Assembly (NCBI GenBank): GCA_037447655.1
Contig: JBBHKE010001328.1
Span: forward strand, 64,001-91,081
DNA: 27,081 nt
From: Zygnema cylindricum
Taxonomy: Eukaryota > Streptophyta > Zygnematophyceae > Zygnematales > Zygnemataceae
Direction of reading: 5' to 3'
Below, one piece after another: positions 1 through 9,188 of this stretch (positions are counted from its first letter, which is position 1; the number at the start of each line of letters is the position of its first letter). A program made the position numbers and the translations under genes. The notes beneath the pieces were generated by a model. The model saw only the letters and a program-made list of their open reading frames with translations, was not told where the DNA came from and ran no database searches.

Positions 1-653
1 ACGCTTCTGTTTGCATCCACTAACCATTCCACTAACCATTTTGACATATTCGTACACTTTCACATATCTTCAATTTCGTCTGGCCGTACATATTTTATTC
101 AATACGTCGTACGAGTCACTTTTTACCTTTGCTAGTACAAATATGTGGTCACAATTCGCTCTCAGAGATTCTCTGAAGATTACCAGAATCGTATTTTTCT
201 ATTACATGGACCAATAAAAGTGTGCTACGCAAATAAAATGCCGGTTACTAACTCGACACAATGGAATGATGGCTTCAATAAACGAATTTTCGACGTTTAC
301 TAAGACCGCGTAATAGAACAAGGCTCTCATAGCCTGTTCCCACTAGGAAAAAAAATCACTTCCGCAACAGACGGGCGTTCGAATAATGTACGGATTTTCG
401 AGCACGAACTTTTTTATTTTCGGGAGTTCTCGGGAAACCGTACAAACAAACTTCCTCAAAATATTTGGGGATATTAAAGTCTTGTTAAAGTTGGGTCTTT
501 TTGTGAAACAAGCCAACAGTGATAAAAAAAACCGACGTAGCAAAAACAACATCTGAAAGGCTATTTCATTGTTTTCGCACGAAAAAAATGTAGGACTTTG
601 AACCACGGTCATCTAACATTCATTCTCTCCCTCTCTCTCTCTCTTTCTCTCTC

Positions 654-685
<32 letters not shown>

Positions 686-735
686 AATCTCTCTCTCTCT
701 ATTTTTCTCTCTCTCCCCCCCCCGCTTCTCTTTGC
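1..735. other. No gene recognised; includes end of an intron
   Basis: No open frame here resembles a known protein; those present are short and low in complexity. The last part (from about 620) is a long pyrimidine tract ending in a splice-acceptor-like cttctctttgcag, so it is probably the 3' end of an intron belonging to the gene that follows. An upstream exon, if there is one, was not identified. Confidence 0.5.
623..735 (+). repeat. (CT)n polypyrimidine microsatellite / splice acceptor tract
   Basis: About 110 nt of almost pure C/T, mainly CT dinucleotides with short T runs and a C run near 714-723, leading directly to an AG at 736-737. This is both a microsatellite and a plausible polypyrimidine tract for the 3' splice site in front of the zinc-finger gene remnant. 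Confidence 0.75.
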
Positions 736-737
736 AG

Positions 738-1789
738 ATATGTTTCAACAATTATCTGCTGCCTTTGTTAAGGATTTGGTGCATTTTCCGGACTGAGTTA
801 CGTTGTATACTGCAAGTAATATGGCTCTCCAAGATATAGGGAGACAAGAATTGTTAGAAGTAAATGCAGCAGTTGACCGAGTGCGGAGGGAAATGGAGTT
901 GATAGAAACGATGGACAAATTACTCTGCAAACATTTTCCATTTGTTGTTGTGAAAGACAACCATAAAGCATCGCATCCTCCCTCTTGTTTTTGTGCTTCT
1001 TGTCGGTCCTCTTTTTCGTTTTCTCTAGCTCTTTCCTCTTGTTCTTCCTCCTTTTCAATTCATCTCCCTCTCTCTCTTTTGATTCTCTTTGCACAAATTT
1101 CTCCATGCTCTCTCTCCTACACTTGCCTTCAGTTACCTCTTGATGAGCTGGTGGTCCGTGTTCCTAGATCTATCCCATCTCCCTAGGAAAACGTGACACC
1201 CGTCACAAAGTTATGGCATGGAAGCAAAGCTAACCCTAACCCTAACTCGGCTAATGAAAAAACGACTCTTGTCACTGTACCAGCATGGGGAGTGAAATTG
1301 ATATCGGAAGAAATAGGACAAGTGGGACAATTTTGCAGGTATTACGGGCCACCACCGAAGAGAAAGAGGGAGGCAGACAAGGGAGGAGAAGAGAGGATTT
1401 GCTTTGAGTTTAGAGGTAAAGGCTCTTGTTCAATAGGAGACGGGTGTCAATGTAAACATGTGGAGGCAAAGGGAGAGGAAAGTTTGCGTAAATGGGCTTG
1501 TTTCGACTTTATTAAAAAGGGAAAATGTGAGAGAGGGGACGAGTTTTGGTATCGGTGTTCGTCTGTAGCAGTGGAAAAGACAAACCAAGGACTGCTCACT
1601 AGTGCTCCAAAAGGGGTTTGTTATGATTGGCTCAAAAAGGGGTCTTGCGACCGAGAGAGCGAATTTAAGTACTTTGCTTTCTTTTCATTTTTTTTTTCAT
1701 TAAATGAATTGATCAATCTGGTGGAATTTATGGTGGAAATTCAAATCTTACCTTTGTATTTGGTACTATCCCGCCTATTTTTTGCGTAA
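738..1789 (+). pseudogene. CCCH-type zinc-finger protein gene, decayed
   Basis: One frame runs from ATG 740 to 1789 but is broken by TGA at 794-796 and TAG at 1184-1186. From 821 it has a coil-rich N-terminal segment (…GRQELLEVNAAVDRVRREM…). A likely phase-0 intron lies at 950-1132 (GTGAAA…CCTTCAG, CT-rich), after which the same frame resumes. A Lys/Arg patch (PPKRKR) precedes three CCCH-like units. Finger 1 (1400-1459) is canonical C-x8-C-x5-C-x3-H. Fingers 2 (1499-1558) and 3 (1619-about 1678) keep the first two Cys but have Phe (TTT) at the third Cys, and Cys or Ala in place of His. CCCH fingers usually bind RNA in mRNA processing or decay. After finger 3 the frame enters AT-rich sequence, possibly an intron with a donor at 1669. 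The exact family was not recognised. The in-frame stops and lost ligands favour a pseudogene; unseen splicing could remove one stop. Confidence 0.6.
950..1132 (+). other. Putative intron in the CCCH gene remnant
   Basis: The segment starts with GTGAAAG and ends CCTTCAG after a long pyrimidine-rich stretch. Removing it joins the N-terminal region to the part leading to the fingers in the same frame, and drops the Ser/Phe/Leu-rich translation that looks non-coding. GT dinucleotides at 944 and 947 are alternative phase-0 donors. Confidence 0.45.
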
Positions 1790-2623
1790 AATGTAATGAG
1801 TTTTTAATAACAAAAAGTCCATAGTTTACATACTATGAAAACAATTTGCCACTCGGTCAAAAAATTAGGACTAACCTTTTATGAACTACTACATCATACA
1901 AATATAATGACTTCTCGCTTAGATCTTATAGCTTTAGCTTAATTTATCACAACCCTTAAAAATTACTGCATACAATTGACAAGCTATAAATTATAATGCA
2001 TACAACTTTCATCTTTTGCAACGCAACATTTTACAGTGAGCAACATACAACAACCATTCTACATGACAATTAACCACTTGACACAACTAATATGTAGACC
2101 ACATTCTGTTATTAGTAACTATTATTTCTATTAGTATTTGAGTTTATTTCAACCTTTAAACTCATCTTTCTCTGTGCTCACATGTGGGATTATTAATCGA
2201 AAGTTTACAATAGGAAATGATAATTCTTAACTTTTTCAAATAAAAACGGTACACGTGTGCAAAGAGAAACGTTAATTTAACTGGCAAAAAAGTTTCAACA
2301 CTAATAGCCATTTATGGTGTAACTTGTACATATTATACGGCTTACAGTACACGTATTTTTTGAACCTCCTCTTTCATGTTTAGTCACATTTTTTTGTTCC
2401 ATTTCTTTTAGGTTGCTCTCCACCCTGTCTTTACTATTTTTACCGACAAAAACTTCGGTACATAATCGAAGTTGAGAAAATTCAAGGCTGAGATCTATCA
2501 CCATATTTAAGGCAAAAGCTACTGCTTTGAGTACATCTTTCAGATTACGAGCCGTTGCATATAAAAAATAAATGGACATTAAAATAGTCCAACTCTAATA
2601 TAGTGATCGTAACTAGTGTGAAG
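1790..2623. other. AT-rich stretch without a recognisable gene
   Basis: Very AT-rich sequence with many stops in every frame. A short minus-strand open frame at 2301-2579 is not similar to anything recognised and shows no repeat or splice context. No transposon end or RNA gene was seen. Confidence 0.6.
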
Positions 2624-2773
2624 GTTGGTCTTCTCTATCGCCAGATTTTTCCTTCCAAGCTATCTCATGGTTCATACATCTCATAAAATACCAGGTTTGT
2701 TGGTCTTCTCTATCCCCAAATTTATCTTTCCAGGCTATCTCATTGTTTCTAGACATCATAAAATACCAGGTTT
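2624..2773 (+). repeat. 75-bp tandem duplication
   Basis: Two adjacent copies (2624-2698 and 2699-2773), each starting gttggtcttctctatc and ending aaaataccaggttt. They differ at scattered sites, so the duplication is not recent. It leads straight into the longer degenerate repeat array. Confidence 0.8.
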
Positions 2774-2775
2774 GC

Positions 2776-3465
2776 ATTCAAAACTGGACTTTTCTTTCAG
2801 TTTGGGAGACAAAATCAAGAGAATTTTCCAGTTTTAGACCCTGAATTTAGGATGTTAAAAATTGAAGTTCTTTCCATTTTCGAATCCGAAAACTGAAATT
2901 ATATGCAGTTTTATATTAAAAATCAGTTTTTTTTATTAACAAAACTATATACTAGAGTTAGTTTCTCCAATTTTGAACCTTAAAACTAGAGATATTTTTA
3001 GTTAAGAGTTCAACACTATCAATTTTTTTTCCAATTTTTATCTCTATATCCAAACTTCAAAATGAGGGTTCCTATTTAGTTTTGGATTCAAATATTGCAG
3101 TTTTTGAGTTCAAATTGGAGTTTTTTTCCAGTTTTGAACCCTAAAATTGGAGCTCTGTTCAGAACATCTGTATCTACAATACAACTGTACTTTTTCTTCA
3201 GCTTTGGATTTGGAAAATGGAGCTTTTCAATGGCTAAAATTTGTATTTTAGGTTTTAAAAATGGAGATCTTATGTATTTTATGGGTTTTTTGAACCCTAA
3301 AACTCGAGTTTTTTCCAGTTACAAGATTTTAAAACTGGATTTCTTTCCAATCTTGAACTCTTTATCCGGTGTTAAAAAATGGAAATATTTTCAGTTTTTT
3401 ATACAAAAACTTGAAGATTTTTCTGTTTTGACCCTTAGATCGAGAGTTCAAAACTTGAAATGTTG
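2776..3465 (+). repeat. Degenerate minisatellite, 'ccagttttgaaccctaaaa' type
   Basis: About 690 bp made of loosely repeated modules: a T-run, (c)cagttttgaaccctaaaa, then (a)ctggag and a T-run. Clear units include those near 2831, 2968, 3128, 3288-3316 and 3320-3345. Spacing is irregular, about 30-60 bp. The complementary pair cagtttt…aaaactg recurs, so each unit can form a small hairpin. The open frame at 3095-3466 is a by-product of the repeat and is not called as a gene. Confidence 0.6.
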
Positions 3466-3888
3466 AAAATACACACGGAACTCCTCATATAACATATTTA
3501 CAAACAAAATTCATGAAAAAAAAATATTTCACCGAGAACGAAGAGCTGTACTCTAGCGAGGGTGCAGAGGAGAACGTGGGGCCGGAAGAGAAGAGGGGGA
3601 CGTATTAGAAAGTTTGAAAAACCACAGGTTTGTTTTGCGCCTATGTTTGATGACGTCAAAGCGTGTGACGTGTCACAAGTCACCTTCAATTGGAGTTACG
3701 TGCCCAAATTTTGATGTGAACCAGACCCGTTTTCCGATGAGTTCTCGGATGATCATCGAAATGGGCAAAAAGTTACAAATGCTTCGGAGGGAACAAACTA
3801 TCAATCAACTTGGTCTCTAGAATTTGTCGTAAGATTACAAAAACGTTTGATGGAACTTCACCCTTAATGATAAATGAGAATAATATAT
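3466..3888. other. No gene; contains a TGACGTCA palindrome
   Basis: No convincing coding region. An 8-bp CRE-like palindrome TGACGTCA sits at 3651-3658, followed closely by two further GTGAC half sites. Without a neighbouring gene a regulatory role is only a guess. Confidence 0.4.
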
Positions 3889-4008
3889 TTTTTTGGAAAA
3901 AAATAAAATTCCCAATTAGCGTAAATAACGCTAATTCTTTCATTAAGTTTTTTTGGAAAAAAATGAAATTCCCAATTAGCGTAAATAACGCTAATTATTT
4001 CATTACGC
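3889..4008 (+). repeat. 60-bp tandem repeat, two copies, each with a 9-bp stem palindrome
   Basis: Two copies with exact 60-bp period. Each has a T-run/ggaaaaaaat, then aaattccc, then AATTAGCGTaaataACGCTAATT at 3914-3936 and 3974-3996. The palindrome has a 9-bp perfect stem and a 5-nt loop. Copies differ at only a few positions. Confidence 0.85.
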
Positions 4009-4015
4009 TATCTAT

Positions 4016-4810
4016 TTGATTATGCTTATAGCGAATCACGGTGTAGTTATCAATACCGGCGTTATCGCGATGAAAAACCGATATTATAGGTATTTTATCG
4101 GCGATAACACCAGTGTCGATAAATCGTGCAAATATATCGATTATCAACATGCCAAAAAAATGTACTTCGATTATTGGCAAAATCTTACCGATGCACAATA
4201 GTAACCATCTGTCTTGCCGCACTATTTTTTTCGAAACTTGTTGAAGCGTCACAAGGCACATCGTAATTTTTTAAACAATTTTGGCATGCCTCTTGTCATT
4301 ACGTGACATCGTAGACGTACATCCTTTCATCCATGGTTGTATAACACGCCTTTGCGTAAACCTCCCCAATCCGGCGGCCATGACTTACGCAGATTTTCAC
4401 CTTCAAAAATTTTACACATTAACGTTAAATGACACCGCAACATCGAGGCCCCTTCAAACAAAAACCGTACAAAGTGCATGCAAACAAAAACGAACAACCT
4501 TGTACTTTTCCGATCGTTAAAAAATTATGAAAACTTTTCAAACGTAATAGTACGTTTTCCTATTTGTGAAAATGATTCTACTTTATCATGAACACATCGC
4601 CGATGTGTTTGATGATTAGTTTGATGATGACGTGACAGTGGGTCGAAAAAACACAAAACGACAATTTTTCGTACATCCTAAGTTCGAGGGTGACGCAAAT
4701 TGTACTCTACAAATTTGCGATTCCTTCGTACGGTTGGAACTTAGGCAGTACGACGCTAAGTTTTACAGGAAAACGATAGAAAAAAACCCTTACTTATGCA
4801 CATGGGGACA
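4016..4810 (+). repeat. Dispersed repeat R, copy 1 (identical core 4089-4664)
   Basis: Homologous to 6400-7200, offset 2386. Bases 4089-4664 look identical by eye to 6475-7050, whereas the flanks (4016-4088 and 4665-4810) are clearly related to the second copy but only roughly three-quarters identical. The left flank holds an imperfect hairpin (4058-4111: GGCGTTATCGC…GCGATAACACC). Open frames in the core, including an identical 79-codon frame lacking an ATG start, are the same in both copies only because the DNA is the same; no coding function is claimed. Confidence 0.85.
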
Positions 4811-6399
4811 CACCCTTATATAACAAAGCTTGTCGTGTGACCTATTGTGGCTTCCTTCTTTTTGTGTTCTCGTCGCTCTTTTTGTTTTTTATTGTTGTTT
4901 TTTAGTGTTGGTCATGCCACCCCTTTTGCACCCCCAGACTCAGATGGTTTACCATCGTGTTTTTTTAATTTATCCTGCAAGGTCACTCTTATTAGTTTTG
5001 TTGGAAAGGTTAGGCTTTTTCTTTCTTTTTTATCATATTTTTAGCACTAAATATATTTTTTCTACCTTTGAGCATAGTTGTTCATAGCGTTTAGTGCGAA
5101 CAATTCAATCGCGACGAATTATATGTAACGAACGTATTGAACGTTTTGAACAAATCGTGAAAAATGTTAATTTATTTTCATCCGTAGACGTCCGTACATA
5201 TAAAACAAAAAAAAATACATATAGCGCAATTTGTAAGTTTTCCGTTAAATGAGCGCTAAACAATTATAAATATTTGAAGACGTATTGCACTCGATAAATA
5301 TGTCGGAATTCTTTCATCAACTGGCAGCAGATAATGTGAGAACAAGCTTTGCAATATGTTGTAGACCCGGGTTCAAGAGTCGGCAAGCACAATTTTTTGT
5401 CAAAGTCCGTCTGTCTAATACTATCTGACAGACATTCATGGCCCCCTTCTCTCTCTATCTTTTCAACATTCCATGGCGGCTTCTTTCAAAAAAATTGAAA
5501 GAGATGCCCCCACAATTTCAAACTTATCGCGCGAAAATAGTGTGACGTTTCAACGTCTCATTTCGAAAATGTCCGTACATTTTCGATGAAATGACATACA
5601 GGCTCCGTGATATTGCTGTTCAGTTCACTGAACAGAAAGTACCAATGACTGCAACGTACCTTCTCCTCGAATTCCGTACATTTCCGTATAAAACCGTACA
5701 TTTTACGGGAAATACTGTAATTTTCCCATTAATTGTCCGTTCAGTTTACCGGACAAAGAGTACATTGCATTTTTTTGCGATTTTTTCAACAGTCACGAAT
5801 CATACGTTTCAATCGGAAAAATTGAAAAAATCGCATGATTTGAACAACACTGCTTTTGAGTGAGAAATATAGTACGAGGAGCTATAAATCTTTTGAGACT
5901 TTGCCTCAGGTGACAATCTCGGACCTTTGTTGTCGGGTCAAGATCGGAGCAACACCCTTCAGTGTTTTTTTAGAGTTTTTTAAGGTTTCAGAAATCATTC
6001 ATAGTTATTACTGGATTTGCTTCTATTTTTGTAAATCCCTATCTCTTGAAGATAGTTCTAAGAATATGAAAAGTACTAAGGAACGTCTCTCTCGTAGTTT
6101 TTTTCAAAAAAAGGTTTTTTGTAGTATTGTGTATTGGCAAGAATTTTTTCGCAATAACACAAATACCGATAGTTGCCGGTTATCGAACGGTCAGGGGTCC
6201 CGATATATCGCTCTGAGACCAACAAATTCCTTATTGGCGATAAGTGGAAAGAATGTAGTACGCTATATAATAGTACTTTATAATATACTGTATTATATTT
6301 TCACTTTATATAGCATGGCATGCCACGTGTAACAAGTTATTCTGTACTATGTGTAACGGAATAACGACGGTTCAGTACGACAGAATAAAACGTACAAAT
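4811..6399. other. Spacer between repeat R copies; no gene recognised
   Basis: AT-rich DNA with several short palindromes (for example TGTTCAGttcaCTGAACA near 5627) and repeated TCCGTACAT motifs near 5191, 5572, 5673 and 5694. The 158-codon frame at 5856-6332 starts at TTG, is of mixed composition and resembles nothing known, so it is not called. A weak tRNA-like box pair is at 5322-5398. Confidence 0.5.
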
Positions 6400-7200
6400 G
6401 TATGGTACGAACCGCACAATTATCGCAGATCGTATCGGTACAGGTGTTATTGCGATAAAAAAACCGATATAATCGGTATTTTATCGGCGATAACACCAGT
6501 GTCGATAAATCGTGCAAATATATCGATTATCAACATGCCAAAAAAATGTACTTCGATTATTGGCAAAATCTTACCGATGCACAATAGTAACCATCTGTCT
6601 TGCCGCACTATTTTTTTCGAAACTTGTTGAAGCGTCACAAGGCACATCGTAATTTTTTAAACAATTTTGGCATGCCTCTTGTCATTACGTGACATCGTAG
6701 ACGTACATCCTTTCATCCATGGTTGTATAACACGCCTTTGCGTAAACCTCCCCAATCCGGCGGCCATGACTTACGCAGATTTTCACCTTCAAAAATTTTA
6801 CACATTAACGTTAAATGACACCGCAACATCGAGGCCCCTTCAAACAAAAACCGTACAAAGTGCATGCAAACAAAAACGAACAACCTTGTACTTTTCCGAT
6901 CGTTAAAAAATTATGAAAACTTTTCAAACGTAATAGTACGTTTTCCTATTTGTGAAAATGATTCTACTTTATCATGAACACATCGCCGATGTGTTTGATG
7001 ATTAGTTTGATGATGACGTGACAGTGGGTCGAAAAAACACAAAACGACAAATTTTCATAAATCTTAGGTTCGAGGATGTCGCAAATTGTACGCTACAAAT
7101 TTTGCGATTTCTTCGTACGGTTACAATTTAACCAGTACATCGCTAATTTTTAAAGGAAAACGCCATGAAAAATCCCGTACATAGCAACATGGGGTCGTAG
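6400..7200 (+). repeat. Dispersed repeat R, copy 2 (identical core 6475-7050)
   Basis: Second copy of the repeat at 4016-4810. The core is apparently identical over 576 bp with no indels, while both flanks are diverged homologues of copy 1. The left edge forms a long hairpin at 6443-6497 (GGTGTTAT…ATAACACC, about 22 paired bases around ACCGATataATCGGT). No terminal repeats or target duplications were recognised, so the class of element is unknown. Confidence 0.85.
6443..6497 (+). other. Long imperfect hairpin in repeat R
   Basis: The arms GGTGTTATtGC-GATAAAA…ACCGAT and ATCGGTaTTTTATC-GGCGATAACACC pair with a 3-nt loop and a few mismatches. Copy 1 has the equivalent at 4058-4111, with other changes in the left arm but a pairable core. 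Confidence 0.6.
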
Positions 7201-7902
7201 GCTTAGTCATTTTACTTTGTTTTTTACTGAAGAGTTTCCGCACCACTTTGAAACCATTCCCCTGTATCGAAATGAAATCGTTACTTTAAATTGTGACAAA
7301 TGTAAACGTGGGTGCAATTTGTGACGCTTGAATATGACCACAAAATTTAAGACAATTGATGACGTAATAGCAAAAATTGTGAGATAGACGCGGTAATGGG
7401 AGAGAGAGAGAGAGAAAGAGGCGCCTTCACGTACTTCGTTTTTTTATGGTCGAAACCCCTCCATGGCCATTATACGGGAAAAAGTGCACGGAATAAAAGT
7501 ACATACAGGCTAAAACGTGCAATGGATTTTTTTTTTTGTAAAATATTTTTCATAAACATCCGACGCGAGCGCCAATGTCTTTCTATTCGTTGAAATCATA
7601 AAACTTTATTTAAAAACACCTCGCGAGGTGATTTGAGTAAAGTTTGAAAATTAGCTGGAGGGACGTGAAAGTAAATCGAAAAGCGCTAGACGACAAAACG
7701 CACTACATATAAAGCTTTGAGGTGACGAATGTTGTTCGGTGGTAATTTCATTTTTTTGGTACGATTGTGGATTTTCTTATTGCGTGCTACGATGTGGAGG
7801 AAAACGACAAAAAAAACCCTTAATCACATGGGAAATTATTCGATCAGTCCACCTTATGCAACGAGCGTTCGAACTTTTAACAAACATGTCATTGATTATG
7901 TC
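7201..7902. other. No gene; contains a GA run and a 14-bp perfect palindrome
   Basis: No convincing open frame. There is a purine (GA)n run at about 7398-7420 and a perfect palindrome CACCTCGCGAGGTG at 7617-7630. The right end abuts the LTR-like sequence starting near 7903. Confidence 0.5.
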
Positions 7903-7963
7903 TATTGAAATCACTAGATTAAAAGGTTATTTTCTAGGTCTGAATAGATAAAGTAAAAGCAAA

Positions 7964-8049
7964 GGCAGTCTGCCTCCACCTTCTCTCACTAGACCCAATA
8001 CTTATTGTAATCATTGAAGGTGAGAGAGAGTGGTGGAGCCATGGCTGCC
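7964..8049 (+). other. Conserved LTR hairpin, copy H1
   Basis: ggcagtc…CTCCACC (7974-7980) pairs with GGTGGAG (8032-8038), extended by CTCTCAC/GTGAGAG. The loop has the family sequence acttattgtaatcattgaagg, and the 3' edge is gagccatggctgcc. Confidence 0.75.
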
Positions 8050-8229
8050 GTAGCTACACAGACAAGACTCTAGAGTGACTTATATTAGTTCGGGTTTTTG
8101 TTCCCACCGTATTACAACTAGTCTCTATGCTTGTTATCTCTAATTTCGTTAATCGGATTAAGGTTTTTTAACAATGTTTAAATAGAATTCACACCCTATA
8201 TACCTAACGAACTTCTACGACAGACCGGT

Positions 8230-8295
8230 TAGAGTTGAGGGCTACGCCTCGCTCTGCCGGTTGAAGGTTTGAGTCATGCCAGACTCAACTTTTTT
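8230..8295 (+). other. tRNA-like module T1 (A/B-box-like, T6 run)
   Basis: TAGAGTTGAGG (8230-8240) resembles a pol III A box and GGTTTGAGTCA (8266-8276) a B box; a T6 run follows at 8290-8295. The part between folds as a long hairpin (ACCGG…CCGGT). It is not a functional tRNA: no acceptor stem closes. Similar modules sit at the same place in LTRs C and F. Confidence 0.4.
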
Positions 8296-8341
8296 GTTAA
8301 GAGTGACTTATGTCACTCTACATTCGTGCCTATGTAACTAA

Positions 8342-8427
8342 GGCAACCATGGCTCCACCACTATCTCCCACCTTCAGTAACTACAACAAGTATGGGGGCT
8401 GGAGAGAGAAGGTGGAGGCACACTGCC
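8342..8427 (-). other. Conserved LTR hairpin, copy H2
   Basis: Reverse-strand copy in the 3' LTR of DE. CTCCACC (8353-8359) pairs with GGTGGAG (8411-8417). The loop in LTR orientation reads cccccatacttgttgtag, followed by ttactgaagg. Confidence 0.75.
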
Positions 8428-8488
8428 TCCGCATTTACTTAATCGATTCAGACCTAGAAAATACTCCCTAAATATAGTTATTTCAACA

Positions 8489-9183
8489 CTCCCCTTATTT
8501 TCTAGTCTGATTTCAATTTTTCTTTTAATTCACACTTTTCTCAACAATATTTTAACTTGGGAGATGGCACAGGTTTGGTCATTATATCAGCCACCATTTC
8601 CCCATCACCCCTATACACAAGATTCACATTTTGTTTTAAACCTTCTCTCTTACAAAACTAAATCTTATGTCAATATGTTTAGCCTAGAAGTGATGTTTTG
8701 GATTGGCGGCAATTGCAATGGCAGCCTGGTTATCACAAAATATTCATGCACTCCCTCCTTCATATACCCTAGTTCATGCAATAAAGCCTTAGCTCACATA
8801 AGCTCTTTCACAGCAGAACAAAAGGCTATGTACTCAGCCTCAATAGTGGACTGGGCAACCACCTTTTGTTGCTTGCTACTCCAACACCAAGCACCTTCCC
8901 CCAAATAGAACACATATCCAGAAGTGCAACTTCTCATAGGTGTATCCACATAACTGGCATCTGTCTAAGTAGTGATGTCAGTGTGCTCCCCTCCCAAATG
9001 CAACCATAAATCTTTGGTTCCCACCAGATATATCTCATGACCTTCATGGTTGCCTTTCAATCTCTCTTCATGGGATCATTTAGACTCCTACTAAGGACTC
9101 CAACTGCTGCGGCTATGTGCTGCCTAGTAGAGTTCATAAAGGAGATTAGGCTTCTTACAACCTGCTTGTAAGTAATAGACTAC
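8489..9183 (-). pseudogene. Copia relic DE, 3' part: RNase H region and PPT
   Basis: On the minus strand from 9183 downward the translation matches the end of copia pol: a decayed YRQVVGSLI-type block, AAAVGVLSRSLN, HTDITT, CWSSKQQKVVAQST, IEAEY, then (after frameshifts) NQAAIAIA and AKHIDIR, ending in the PPT AAAATAAGGGGAG (8489-8501) directly before the LTR start at 8488. Several stops (TAG, TGA) and at least two frameshifts break it. It is the continuation of the RT fragment at 14746-15616: element A sits between the halves, and joining them at the 5-bp duplication restores the reading frame. Confidence 0.85.
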
Positions 9184-9188
9184 ATATA
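9184..9188. repeat. Target-site duplication of element A, left copy (ATATA)
   Basis: ATATA directly left of the left LTR matches ACATA (14741-14745) right of the right LTR with one substitution. Collapsing to one ATATA rejoins the copia RNase H frame of the interrupted relic, which confirms the boundaries. Confidence 0.75.

Larger units (their letters stand above)
7903..8488. mobile_element. Inverted pair of family-2 LTR starts (fold-back remnant)
   Basis: 7903 to about 8100 (+) and about 8290-8488 (reverse complement) are homologous. Both run from a TATTGAAAT/TGTTGAAAT LTR start through ttttctaggtctgaat, the conserved LTR hairpin, and a tagagtgac segment. About 190 bp with a tRNA-like module lie between them. 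The right arm directly follows the PPT of the minus-strand copia relic DE, so it is the start of DE's 3' LTR; the left arm is an inverted extra copy. Whether this is one palindromic LTR, a fold-back element or two nested LTR fragments is not settled. Confidence 0.65.

Noticed and set aside
798-1106. Lys/Glu-rich minus-strand frame as a coiled-coil protein
   Set aside because: It is the antisense of the CT-rich putative intron; its composition is explained by the pyrimidine tract.
1231-1247. Interstitial telomere repeat (ctaaccctaaccctaac)
   Set aside because: Only about 2.5 units, inside the open frame of the zinc-finger remnant (Asn-Pro-Asn-Pro), so chance or codon-level repetition is enough.
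3095-3466. 123-codon open frame as a gene
   Set aside because: It translates the degenerate minisatellite; residues repeat with the DNA units.
3651-3658. CRE-type promoter element TGACGTCA
   Set aside because: No gene start nearby supports a regulatory role; kept only as a note.
4281-4520. Identical 79-codon frames at 4281-4520 and 6667-6906 as a conserved gene
   Set aside because: They have no ATG start, and the surrounding DNA is identical too, so protein identity carries no extra information.
5856-6332. 158-codon open frame as a gene
   Set aside because: Non-ATG start, no recognisable domain, repeat-rich surroundings and no splice or promoter context.
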